A stretch of DNA of 64,000 nt from Mycoplasma parvum str. Indiana (GTDB taxonomy: Bacteria; Bacillota_I; Bacilli_A; Mycoplasmatales; Mycoplasmoidaceae): contig NC_022575.1 of NCBI RefSeq assembly GCF_000477415.1, positions 1 to 64,000 on the forward strand. Direction: 5' to 3'. The translations under genes were made by a program, and so were the position numbers. The notes under the pieces were generated by a model. The model was given only the letters and a program-made list of their open reading frames with translations. It had not been told where the DNA came from and did not search any database. Shown here one piece after another: positions 33,107 to 41,887 of the stretch. How positions within the stretch are numbered: the first letter of the stretch is position 1; every line of letters starts with the position of its first letter.

Positions 33107-33626
33107 ATGCCATCATTTTCAATATTTTCTAAAACATTAGTTATCATTATTTTTACTGGAGGAACTGCAGGGGAAATTTTAGCAGGAACTTTAAAAAAAG
33201 CCTAGAGGAGATAAAAAAATATTATTAGAAACTCTTTGTATTCATAGAGCAAATATTCGTCAAGAAAAAGTGTGCACTTGATTGACGGAGAATAGCACTA
33301 CAAATAGAATGCCCAATATAATTGGCGAAGAAGATCAAATGGAAGAAATAGATGATATATGCGATAGTATTGATACTTTATGATCATCTGACAAACAATT
33401 ATTAAATGAAAAAGAAGGACTATTAATTAGAGGGCATCAAGATAAAGTAAAGGAATTAATTAAGTTTAATTGGGATGATTTATTAAAGTCTCCGAATTAT
33501 AGAAATCAAAATATACAAAATTCCGATTTTATTTTGGATGAATTTAATTTTCTTAGCTTGCAGAATTGTCAAGTTAAAAAAGAGAAAAACAATGATTGAA
33601 TAGAAATAAAATGTCTTTTAACTTAA
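33107..33626 (+). pseudogene. Paralogue of the 31168 protein broken by one base in a poly-A run
   Basis: ATG 33107 gives an anchor (LVIIIFTGGTAGEILAGTL) that hits TAG at 33203. The A7 run at 33192-33198 needs one extra A to join the following frame, which carries the family domain intact to its end: DTLWSSDKQLLNEKEGLLIRG, VKELIKFNWDDLLKSP and DWIEIKCLLT. It is otherwise undamaged, so it could be switched on by slippage or could be a sequencing artefact. Confidence 0.7.
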
Positions 33627-33651
33627 AAAAGTAAAGTAAAAAAGATTTATA

Positions 33652-33672
33652 TTCTCCCATACATAGGGAGAA
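33652..33672 (+). terminator. Hairpin after the 33107 pseudogene
   Basis: TTCTCCC / GGGAGAA with a 7-nt loop, followed by GTTTAAAA; moderate intrinsic terminator. Confidence 0.5.
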
Positions 33673-33740
33673 GTTTAAAAAAGTTTAAAAGATGCTAAAT
33701 TAGTTTATAATTTCTTAAAAAGAATAAATTTTTTTAATTT

Positions 33741-34283
33741 ATGTCTTCTTTAATGACTAAAGCTTTATTGATGATAGGATTGTTGGGCTCAATTGCAGGA
33801 GGTTCATATCTCATATATGAAAATCTTTTTAATGTGATATCAATTAATCATTCTGAGATATTGGCAGAACATTTTAATAATAAAGAGAAAACATTTAAAT
33901 TGATTTCAAAAGATCAAAATGAACATAAAGATTTAGATTATGAATCTTTTTGTGAGTTTTTTAAGAAAAAAGAAGATGAAGGGGAAAAAAGCATAAAAGG
34001 TAAACCTTGCAAGAAATATATGACAAAAATTTTAGGTGATGACCTTAATAATTGACCTTTAATTTGATTAAGAGTAAAAAAAGACAACTTTAATAAAATT
34101 GCTAAAACAATTGGAATAATAGGTGATAATTTTTCTTTTTCTAATGAAACAAAGAATTGAACTTATAGCTTTTATTTATGTTCTATGAAAGGAGAAAGGA
34201 TAAATAATGAGGCAGAAGAAAGATATGTTGTTAGCTGCGAAATTAATCCTGAAAAACAACAATCTTTAGGGAAAAATAAATAA
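33741..34283 (+). CDS. Anchored cysteine-containing protein of unknown function
   Basis: 180 residues. N-terminal anchor (ALLMIGLLGSIAGGSYLIY), then a hydrophilic domain with four cysteines (SFCEFF, KPCKKY, FYLCSMKG, VVSCEI) that could form disulfides outside the cell. ATG start; four UGA-Trp codons. Its C-terminal C-x-x-hydrophobic ending loosely recalls the 31168 family, but I cannot align them securely. Confidence 0.6.
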
Positions 34284-34443
34284 AATTCTTAAAACAGACA
34301 AATCTTTTTAAATAGTAAAAGTATTTATTTTTTTTCAGTTCTATTTTTTAAAAATTTATCAATAATCCCCTTATTAATGAGGTATTTTGTGTATATACAT
34401 TACACATAAAATTTAATTTGCATAAAAATTTTTTCAGTAATTG

Positions 34444-35525
34444 TTGAGGTATAGACATGGAGTTTATTTAGTAGTTCCTTTGGCTGCCGGCGGCAGCACA
34501 ACTTATTATCTTTCTTCTAATAATTGAGATTTAAATTCATCTTTTTCAAATTTTTTTAGTAAATTCCCGTGGGGGGGGCAATCTCAATAATTTCTCGTTA
34601 TGAATCCTTATCTAAAAATAAAGCTTTGCGATTGCAAGATTCAAAAGCTAAATCTTTAGAAGATGAATTAAAAATAGATAATCTTGAGACTCACCTCAAT
34701 AAAATCAATAATTTAAATAATTTGTCAAATGCGATTTTTTCAGAAGCTTTAGAAAGAAAAAGTCCAGTTTTTGATATAAAAAGAAGTATTGAAAAAATTA
34801 CTAAAGAAATAAATAAAGAAAGTGGATTATCCACAATTGATAGTGAATCTAAAATCGAGTTATCAAATTCACAAAGCAAATTAACCAATTTTAAAGAAAA
34901 CTTTAAAAAAGTTTACGATCAAGTAAAAACATGAGAATCTCGGGGAGATTCTAAAAAAATAAGACTTCAAAAAGGTTTTCAACTTCCAGAAAAAATAAAT
35001 CCACCATCTTTAGAGCAGAGAGAAGCTTTATTAAAATACTATGAAATTTTTTCTAATTTAAAAGGAAATGAAAGTGAATTTTTAAAAGGAATAGATAATT
35101 TAAATAAATATTCTGATTATCAAAAAGTTGGTGGTCAAATTCCTAGAAATAATCGAGAAATAATATCAGCTCTTAAAAAAATTGGTTGGAATAAAAATAG
35201 TAAAGTTGGTTTTGGAGAATATTTAAGAATTAAAAATCAAGAAAATGATGATCCTTTTTCTATATTGTTAGATGTCGAATATTTAAATGATTCTAGAGCT
35301 AAAGCTTTGGAATGAGAAGAAAAGATATTAGCGTTTAAAGGCGCAAATCCTTATAGTAAATGTAATTGAAAATGGAGTAATCATTATTGCTCATCGCAAA
35401 TTGAAGCATCAACAAAAAATTTTAGGGAGGTACAAGAAGATATAGAAGCACAAATGACTGTAAAAATAGCTTCTATATTAATAGAAAAAATGACAACAAA
35501 ATTAAATTTAGAAGAATTTAAATAA
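34444..35525 (+). CDS. Anchored coiled-coil protein, family A, poly-G out of frame (OFF)
   Basis: TTG 34444 opens an anchor segment (YRHGVYLVVPLAAGGSTTYYL). At the G8 tract (34571-34578) the frame runs to TAA 34588. One more G would join it to the long downstream frame (from about 34569) and give a ~360-residue protein: helical middle (SIEKITKEINKESGLSTID), NDDPFSILLDVEYL and a Cys-containing end (PYSKCNWKWSNHYCSS). The same architecture occurs at 35533, 56217 and 61781. Such tracts are classic slipped-strand switches of surface proteins. Function unknown. Confidence 0.75.
34571..34578 (+). repeat. G8 homopolymer tract in family A gene
   Basis: Eight consecutive G in coding DNA that is about three quarters A+T. 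The length sets the reading frame: 8 gives a truncated 48-residue product, 9 would give the full protein. Confidence 0.9.
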
Positions 35526-35532
35526 GAATATT

Positions 35533-36607
35533 TTGAGATATAAATATGGAATTTATTTGTTATTTCCATTATTAATTGGTGGCAATTCAATTGTTTTTTT
35601 ATTGCCAAATAATAAAAATATGAAAGGCTTTACTTCCAGTCTTTTAAATCTTGGGGGGGGGCTTTAATAATTTAGATTTTCATAATGTTTCAGGAAATAA
35701 AAGTCTTAAATTAAATAATTCTTCAATTGACAGAACAAAACTTGAGCTAGATAAAGTAGATTTAGAGAAAAAATCTCTGGAAGTCAATCTTCCGGACTAT
35801 TTGGAAAATATTAAGCTTGATTTAAAAGTAACTGGAAATCTTTCAGAAGTTGAAGGAACTCTTTCTTCAATTAATCAAGAAATTAAAAAAGAAAAAGATA
35901 TTGAGGGAGTAGGAGAAGAAAGAGAATCAAGATTAAAAGAATCTAAAAAAGAAGTTGAAAAATTTTCTGGAGATTTTAAAACAGTTTTAGAAAATTTAAA
36001 AGATTCAAAAACACATAGTCAAGCCTCTGGAACAAAATTAGTAAAAAAAAGATCTTTGCCTGATAATAATGAAGAAATAAAACAATTAACAAAAGAGCAA
36101 AGAAATAGTGTTTATCAGTTTTTTAAACAAAAATCAAATTTAGAAGAAAATAAGGAAAAATTATCAAAAAAATTGGAACAAATACAGCTTGGAGCGTTAG
36201 ATGAAAAAAATAAACTCCAACAACTTAGGGAAGTTCAAAATAAAAATGAAAGAGTTTTAAAATCTTTAGAAAAAATAAATTGATTTAGTCAAAAGAATAT
36301 AAAATTCGATGAGTTTACTAAATTTAATTACTGAGACAACAATCCATATTCAGATTTATTAAGTTATGAAGAATGAACAGAAATTAATGAAATTTTTAAG
36401 CAAACAGGCAATAGTCTTGAAGAGATGAGAAAGGATCCTTTAAGAAGAACTTGCTCTCTTTTTTTGATGATCTTTTTTTCTTCTCATGTTTGTTATCGAG
36501 GGGAAAATGATTTAAAAGAATTACAAGAAAAAATAAAAAAGAAAGTTCCTTCAATGGTGGCTTTAAGTTTATTCCAAAAAATGGGAATAAAAGTTAATGA
36601 AGAATAA
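35533..36607 (+). CDS. Anchored coiled-coil protein, family A, poly-G out of frame (OFF)
   Basis: TTG 35533 opens an anchor (RYKYGIYLLFPLLIGGNSIVFLL) closely similar to the preceding gene. At a G9 tract (35653-35661) the frame runs into TAA 35665. Losing one G (or gaining two) joins the downstream frame: TLSSINQEIKKEKDIEG, a long helical region, NNPYSDLLSYEEW and a C-terminal two-Cys segment (RRTCSLFLMIFFSSHVCYRG). Full length would be ~357 residues. It lies 7 bp after the previous copy, an apparent tandem duplication. Confidence 0.75.
35653..35661 (+). repeat. G9 homopolymer tract in family A gene
   Basis: Nine G directly after the anchor-coding part. Eight or eleven G would be in frame with the rest of the gene; nine is not. 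Confidence 0.9.
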
Positions 36608-36650
36608 ACAAGTTAAGAAGATAAAAACCTAACTTTTAGACTTTTAATTT

Positions 36651-36672
36651 TTTTCTCCTAAAAAGGAGAAAA
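36651..36672 (+). terminator. Intrinsic terminator after the family A pair
   Basis: TTTTCTCCT / AGGAGAAAA with a 4-nt loop and A/T-rich flanks, 44 bp after the last stop. The rest of the 36608-36805 gap shows nothing else. Confidence 0.65.
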
Positions 36673-36805
36673 AATATTATTTTTTGAAATATTAAGCAAG
36701 ATTAATAAAACAATTAAAAAATTTAATTCACTAAATTTTTCGAAAAATTATTACTTTTTTAAAAAAAATAGAAATTAATAAATGATAGTAATAATCTATT
36801 AGTAA

Positions 36806-37303
36806 ATGAAAAGAAATTTTGACAAATGATTTTCTAGTTTTAAAGCAAATATTTCAAATTATCAATATTATGTGGATTTTGAAAAAGTATTAAAAAATGT
36901 AAATGATATAAAAATTGAATTAAACATACTTAATTCATTATTAGGGACAAATAATTTTGAAAATGATTTTCAAAAAATTGTTAAAAAATATCCAGAAACT
37001 CTTAAATGTATACCAATATTGTTAGCTACGAGAAGACATGAAATTTATATTTCAGAGGCAGAAGAAACTTATTTATTTTCTTTCGAAACAATGAATTATT
37101 CTGTAGAAAAATATACAAATTTTATGAAACAAACAGGTTTGTCTAATATTTTTCAAAAATGTTTAATCAATAATTTATTAGATTATGTTTTGGGGGTGGA
37201 AGTTGGACTTGATTTTCATAGTAGAAAAAATAGGGCAGGTTTATTAATGGAAAAGCTTGAAAAAATGCAACAATATCTTTGAAAGAAGCTTTTGATAATA
37301 TAG
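36806..37303 (+). pseudogene. DpnII/MboI-family (GATC) restriction endonuclease, truncated
   Basis: 165 residues open from ATG 36806. FMKQTGLSNIFQKCLIN followed by NLLDYVLGVEVGLDFHSRKN and RAGLLMEKLEKM strongly recalls DpnII-type enzymes (GVEVGLD..ARKNRGG..ME), which are ~290 residues. Here the frame ends at 37303; a +1 shift near 37275 would continue only to 37368 (LKEAFDNIDKVFNIHDLEQG). The C-terminal ~90 residues are missing, so the enzyme is probably dead. A methyltransferase follows. Confidence 0.7.
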
Positions 37304-37384
37304 ATAAAGTTTTCAACATTCACGATTTAGAACAAGGAATTTTATTTAATCTTTTTAATAATTGTTAAATAAAAAAATTATTAA

Positions 37385-38135
37385 ATGAGGTCCTTAAAAT
37401 TTTGAATTAGAAACTAATACTTTATGAAATTTCCCCGATAGGGGGAATTGAGCGACTCATGATTCTAAATATAGAGGAAATTGATCTCCTTATATTCCTC
37501 GAAATATTTTATTGAGATATTCCAAAGAAGGAGATTTAGTGTTAGATCAATTTGTAGGAGGCGGAACTACTTTAATTGAGGCTAAATTACTAAATAGAAA
37601 TATCATTGGAATAGATGTAAATGATGAATCTATCAAAAGATGTAAGGAAAAAACATCTTTTGAATATGAAAAATCTAATAGTAAGGTAGAAATATTTAAA
37701 GGAGATGCTAGAAATTTAGATTTCATAAAAGATGAAAGTATTGATTTAATTTGCACTCATCCACCTTATGCCAATATTATTCAATATAGTGAAGGTAAAA
37801 ATATTCTTGAAGATTTATCTAATTTAAAAGTTTCTGAATTTTTAATAGAAATGAAAAAAGTAGCTTCAGAATCTTTTAGAGTGCTCAAAAAGAATAAATA
37901 TTGCGCAATACTTATGGGAGATACAAGAATAAATGGTCATATGATCCCCATGTCTTTTGATGTATTAAAGATTTTTGAAGAAGTTGGTTTTAAATTAAAG
38001 GAATTAATTATTAAAGCTCAGCATAACTGTAAAACTACAGGTTATTGAAAAACTAATAGTTTGAAATACAATTTTTTACTAATAGCACATGAGTATTTAT
38101 TTGTTTTAATAAAATTTAGTGATTTGGTGTCTTAG
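37385..38135 (+). pseudogene. DNA adenine/cytosine-N4 methyltransferase, frameshifted at N terminus
   Basis: The long frame holds SAM motif DQFVGGGTTLIEAKLLNR, catalytic THPPYANIIQY and the terminal LLIAHEYLFVLIK. Conserved N-terminal sequence (LWNFPDRGNWATHDSKYRGN and WSPYIPRNIL) is also in this frame but has no start codon before TAA 37394; ATG 37385 lies one base out of frame across aaaatttt (37395-37402). An internal TTG 37512 would omit conserved sequence. Partner of the DpnII-like gene. Its last 10 bases, including the TAG at 38133, lie inside tRNA-Cys. Confidence 0.72.
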
Positions 38136-38200
38136 CCAAGTTGGTAAGGCATAGAGCTGCAACCTCTAGATCATCAGTTCGAATCTGATAGACACCTCCA
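38126..38200 (+). tRNA. tRNA-Cys(GCA)
   Basis: Acceptor GGTGTCT/AGACACC, anticodon loop CTGCAAC (GCA), encoded CCA. Its 5' end overlaps the tail of the methyltransferase gene. Confidence 0.92.
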
Positions 38201-38204
38201 GAAT

Positions 38205-38280
38205 CTCCTAATAGCTCAACGGATAGAGCACTAGCTTGCGGTGCTAGCGGTTATAAGTTCGATTCTTATTTAGGAGGCCA
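38205..38280 (+). tRNA. tRNA-Arg(GCG)
   Basis: Acceptor CTCCTAA/TTAGGAG, anticodon stem CTAGC/GCTAG, loop TTGCGGT so the anticodon is GCG rather than the usual ACG (inosine) of bacteria. Encoded CCA. Confidence 0.88.
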
Positions 38281-38287
38281 GTTTAAT

Positions 38288-38365
38288 CGGGACATAGCTC
38301 AGTTTGATTAGAGTGCCTGGTTTGGGACCAGGAGGTCGCAGGTTTGAATCCTGTTGTCCCGACCA
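38288..38365 (+). tRNA. tRNA-Pro(UGG)
   Basis: Acceptor CGGGACA/TGTCCCG, anticodon stem CCTGG/CCAGG, loop TTTGGGA (TGG), encoded CCA. Confidence 0.93.
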
Positions 38366-38372
38366 TTTATTT

Positions 38373-38449
38373 GGCAGGATACCTCAGTTGGTTAGAGGGA
38401 TCGGTTCATATCCGATAGGTCGCGGGTTCGAGCCCCGCTCCTGCTACCA
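38373..38449 (+). tRNA. tRNA-Met(CAU), elongator
   Basis: Acceptor GGCAGGA/TCCTGCT, anticodon stem ATCGG/CCGAT without the three G-C pairs of an initiator, loop TTCATAT (CAT), encoded CCA. tRNA-Ile(CAU) is the alternative, but the CGGTTCAT context is that of elongator Met. Confidence 0.85.
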
Positions 38450-38456
38450 ATAATTA

Positions 38457-38546
38457 GGAAGCTTACCCAAGCGGTCGAAGGGATCAGTCTTGAAAACTGA
38501 GAGGCATTAAAAGTGCGCGGGGGTTCGAATCCCTCAGCTTCCGCCA
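38457..38546 (+). tRNA. tRNA-Ser(UGA)
   Basis: Acceptor GGAAGCT/AGCTTCC, anticodon stem TCAGT/ACTGA, loop CTTGAAA (TGA), long variable arm, encoded CCA. Confidence 0.93.
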
Positions 38547-38553
38547 TTTATTG

Positions 38554-38577
38554 ATTTCCAATAATTTTGTTGGAAAT
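38554..38577 (+). terminator. Hairpin between tRNA-Ser and tRNA-fMet
   Basis: ATTTCCAA / TTGGAAAT with an 8-nt loop in the 82-bp gap that splits the tRNA cluster; possible terminator or processing signal for the first five tRNAs. Confidence 0.4.
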
Positions 38578-38628
38578 AATTTGTTTAAATAAAATAAGGG
38601 TTTTTGTCGTAAAGACTTTTCCTTTTGT

Positions 38629-38706
38629 CGCGGGGTGGAGCAGTTTGGTTAGCTCGTCAGGCTCATAATCTGAAGGTCGTAGGTTCGAATCCTACCCCCG
38701 CTACCA
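38629..38706 (+). tRNA. Initiator tRNA-fMet(CAU)
   Basis: CGCGGGG acceptor with the unpaired C1-T72 typical of initiators, the GTGGAGCAG D-arm start, anticodon loop CTCATAA (CAT) and encoded CCA. Confidence 0.92.
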
Positions 38707-38709
38707 TTT

Positions 38710-38786
38710 GGGCTTTTGGTGTAGTGATCTAACATACCACACTGTCACTGTGGAGATCGCGGGTTTGAATCCCGTAAGGCCCGCCA
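38710..38786 (+). tRNA. tRNA-Asp(GUC)
   Basis: Acceptor GGGCTTT/AAGGCCC, anticodon stem CCACA/TGTGG, loop CTGTCAC (GTC), encoded CCA. Confidence 0.93.
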
Positions 38787-38799
38787 TTTAAAATTTTGG

Positions 38800-38875
38800 G
38801 GCTTTGTAGCTCAGTCGGTAGAGCAACGGTCTGAAGCACCGTGTGTCGGCAGTTCGATTCTGCCCGAAGCCACCA
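38800..38875 (+). tRNA. tRNA-Phe(GAA)
   Basis: Acceptor GGCTTTG/CGAAGCC, anticodon stem ACGGT/ACCGT, loop CTGAAGC (GAA), encoded CCA. Confidence 0.93.
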
Positions 38876-38931
38876 AATATGACAATTTAAATCTTTTATT
38901 TAACATTTATATTTAGTATTTATTCCTATTA

Positions 38932-39099
38932 ATGGCATCAAGAATTCCTATACTTTTTAAATGTTTAGTATGTAAACATTTATATTATTTAAGTCAAAAA
39001 AAGATAGATAAAACAGCTAGCAAAAAAAAATTAGAGCTTAAAAAATTTTGCAAAAGATGTAGAAAGCATCAATTACATATAGAAGAAAAAACTGATTAA
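38932..39099 (+). CDS. rpmG: 50S ribosomal protein L33
   Basis: 55 residues with two zinc-type Cys pairs: FKCLVCKHLYYL and LELKKFCKRCRKHQLHIEE. The LELKKFC..C.KH..H.E pattern is diagnostic for L33. ATG start; first gene after the tRNA cluster. Confidence 0.9.
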   Translation: MASRIPILFKCLVCKHLYYLSQKKIDKTASKKKLELKKFCKRCRKHQLHIEEKTD

Positions 39100-39105
39100 C
39101 AAAAG

Positions 39106-39321
39106 ATGATAAAAATTTTTTTAGATGGAGCTACATTTATAAAAGTTTTTTCTACTTCATTTACTTCTTTGGCTGGGCTGACAACAGGAGCTTTTTATTA
39201 TGCAGCTTCTAAGCAAAATAAAGTAGATGAACAAACTTCTTTAGCAATTAGTAGACAAAAAGAAGCTTTAGAAATTCAAAATGAACATTTAGGTAAATTA
39301 AGAAGAATAACTTACCAATAA
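39106..39321 (+). CDS. Small single-span membrane protein, unknown
   Basis: 71 residues: an N-terminal membrane helix (FIKVFSTSFTSLAGLTTGAFYY) and a hydrophilic helical tail (AISRQKEALEIQNEHLGKL). ATG start 6 bp after rpmG, so probably co-transcribed with it and secG. Unrecognised. Confidence 0.6.
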   Translation: MIKIFLDGATFIKVFSTSFTSLAGLTTGAFYYAASKQNKVDEQTSLAISRQKEALEIQNEHLGKLRRITYQ

Positions 39322-39346
39322 TTTTTAAACCTATATTTCTTTAGAA

Positions 39347-39565
39347 ATTGTCATTTACATTGTTTCTTTCTTTCTTCTTCTTTTAGGTCTTTTACTTTCT
39401 TCCTCCGGTTCAACCGGAGGATTTTCAGTTTTATCTGGTTATGATATTGAACTTTTCAAAAAAACTAAAGATTATGGAATTATCAAAATATTGAAATTAT
39501 GTATGTTTTTAGGAATATTATTACTTTTTATTTTATGCATAGCTTATGCAAAACAAAATAAATAA
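39347..39565 (+). CDS. secG: Preprotein translocase subunit SecG
   Basis: 72 residues with two membrane helices (IYIVSFFLLLLGLLLSS and ILKLCMFLGILLLFILCIA) around a Gly/Ser loop (SSSGSTGGFSVLSG), the SecG pattern. It precedes rnr and smpB, the usual secG-rnr-smpB order, which makes the call firm. No ATG/GTG/TTG lies in frame before the first helix; ATT 39347 (or ATT 39335) is the likely start. It contains a near-perfect palindrome (39401-39421). Confidence 0.8.
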   Translation: MVIYIVSFFLLLLGLLLSSSGSTGGFSVLSGYDIELFKKTKDYGIIKILKLCMFLGILLLFILCIAYAKQNK

Positions 39566-39585
39566 TTTTTTTAAAAAAATAAAGT

Positions 39586-41484
39586 TTGCGAAAAAATAAT
39601 AAAAATGATCTTTCTTTTAAAAGAATCAAAATAAATAGATTTAGTGAAACGGGGTTCATACCCCGTTTTGGAATAACCATTAAAAAAGAAAATTTGATGG
39701 GAGCACTTCATAACGATTTAGTAGCTTTTAGAGAATTTCCCTATTCAGGGAAATTAGACTCTCAAAGTAGATTAAAAGAGGGATATGTGGCACAAATTAT
39801 TGAGAGATTTAAAACTAATTTTGTTGTAGAAGTAATAAAAATAGAAAACCCAAATAAGATTTGGGTTTTTTTTGATGATTCTCAATTTTCCGGTTTACAA
39901 GAAATTTCAGGATTTTTTCCTGATATTAAAAAAGGTGAGAAAGTTTTACTTAAATTACATACTTTTCCCCCAAAAAAAATAAGTGGGGAAATCGTAAAAG
40001 TATTGGGAGATTCTAAAAATGGGGAGATTGAATATATATCTTTATTAGAAGATTTAAATTTAAGGTCTTCCTTCAATAATAAAGAGCTTTATAAAGAAAT
40101 TCAAGAATTAGAAGAAAAACAAGAAAAAATATTAAAAAATACCGAACTTTATCAAGATTTAAGAGATAAAAATTTTTTTACTATTGATGGAGATACTGCA
40201 AAAGATTTTGATGATGCTATTTTTGTTGAAAAAATAGATCAAAAATATGGAGTTTACATAGCTATTGCAGATGTATGAGCTTTTTTAGTTAATTGCCCTT
40301 CTATTTTTAAAGAAGCGAGAGAAAGGGGAAACTCTATTTATTTATTAAATAGAGTAATACCTATGCTTCCTTCTATATTATCTGAAAAGCTTTGTTCTCT
40401 AAGAGAAAATGAAGAAAAACATACTATTTGTGTTTATGTAGAAGTTAATCAAGAAGGAAAAATATTATTTAATACCTTTAAAGTTTTTCCCTCAATTATT
40501 ATTTCTAAAAAAAGATTTACTTATAGCTTTTTAAATCAATATTTTGCTGGAAAAAATCAATTAGAAGGAATTGAATTAAAAATTAGAGCAACAATTAAAG
40601 AAGTTTATGAAGTTTTTCAATTAATTGACAAAAGAAGAAAAAAAGAAGGAAAATCTTCTTTAATGATTATGCATTTTCAATTAGAACATCAAATTAATGA
40701 AAATGAAGAAATAATAAATGTTGAAATAGAAAAAAATAATTATCCAAGAATAGCAGAAAAATTAATTGAAGTTTTTATGGTTTTAGCTAATCAATTAATT
40801 GCTAATTTTTTAAATAGTAAAAATATTAAGTCAATTTATAGAGTGCATAAAGTTCCCGATCCGATAAGAGTTCAAGCTTTTTTTAATATTTTTAGAGAAT
40901 TAAATCCTTCTAGTGATATACCCGAAAAAGCAGAAAATACCATTAAAACATTTAATTCTCTATTAGAAAAGAGTAAAAATAATAAATATTTACAAATAAT
41001 TCAATATCATGTTTTACAAGCGTTACCGAAAGCTGAATATAGTTTAGAAAATATTGGTCATTTCGGTTTAAACCTCAATAATTATTTGCATTTTACTTCT
41101 CCTATTAGAAGATTTGCTGATTTAATAATTCATAAGACATTATGAATGTATTTTTTTGATAATAAGGGATATTCAAAAAGAGAAAGAGAAAATCATGAAT
41201 TTGAATTAGAAAAAATTTCTTATCAAGTTAATCTTTTAGAAAAAATAGGAGTAACTGCGGAAAAAAGATTTATTTCTAGAAAATTATTTAAATATTTATG
41301 TCATAAATATCCAAATAGAGAATTTAATGCAGTTATTTTTGCTAAAAATCCCTGAGGTTATTTATTGAAATTGGAAGGTTTTTATGATGGTTTCATGAGA
41401 ACTTCCAAAAATATTAAAGTAGGAACTAATATTTTGGTAAGGCCCGTTAAATATTCTTGAGATGAATTTGAATTTATCAATTAA
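39586..41484 (+). CDS. rnr: Ribonuclease R (RNB-family 3'-5' exoribonuclease)
   Basis: 632 residues. An N-terminal OB region, then the RNB catalytic block: FFTIDGDTAKDFDDAIFVEK with the metal-binding Asp residues, IAIADVWAFL, and HFTSPIRRFADLIIHKTL near the end, followed by an S1-like C terminus. RNase R degrades structured RNA and trims tRNA in mollicutes. TTG start. An intrinsic-terminator-like hairpin with a T-run lies in frame at 39845-39872. Confidence 0.92.
39845..39872 (+). terminator. Terminator-like hairpin inside rnr
   Basis: AAAACCCAAAT / ATTTGGGTTTT, 11 perfect base pairs with a 3-nt loop, then more T. It sits about 260 bases into the coding region and has every sign of an intrinsic terminator. 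Confidence 0.55.
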
Positions 41485-41489
41485 TAAGA

Positions 41490-41882
41490 ATTTATTTACA
41501 AAACAATAAAAAACAACTTTATAAATACAACGTTTTTAGAAGTTATACTGCAGGAATAGTTCTAAATTCTACTGTAGTTGGGCAAATTTTAAAAGGATCT
41601 ATTAATCTTTCCGGAAGTTATGGAAAAATTATTTCTTCAGAAATATTTTTAGTTAATTTTGCCTCTTCAAAATGAAAATTATTACTCAATAAAAAAGAAA
41701 TTAAACAAATTTCAGACTTAGTAAAAAAAGAGAAGTATGTCATAATTCCTGAAAGTCTTTTTTTAAAAAATAGAAAAATTAAAGTGGAATTAAGTCTTTG
41801 TAAATATAATAGGAATTATGAAAAAGAAAGAGATAAAAAATATAAAAGATCGAGGAGAGATAAATATAGTGAAGATTATTAA
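41490..41882 (+). CDS. smpB: SsrA (tmRNA)-binding protein SmpB
   Basis: 130 residues. SYTAGIVLNSTVVGQILKG, INLSGSYGKII and KWKLLLNKKEIKQISDLV follow the SmpB pattern, and the tail is basic (YKRSRRDKYSEDY). Works with tmRNA to free stalled ribosomes; it follows rnr, its functional partner. No ATG/GTG/TTG in frame before the conserved part; ATT 41490 (then YLQNNKKQLYKYNVF, cf. NKKA.F.Y) is the probable start. Confidence 0.88.
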
Positions 41883-41887
41883 TTTTT

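Noticed and set aside
34827-34835. Exact DnaA-box consensus TTATCCACA
   Set aside because: Single copy in the body of a family A gene, far from dnaA, and part of a short local palindrome; most likely chance.
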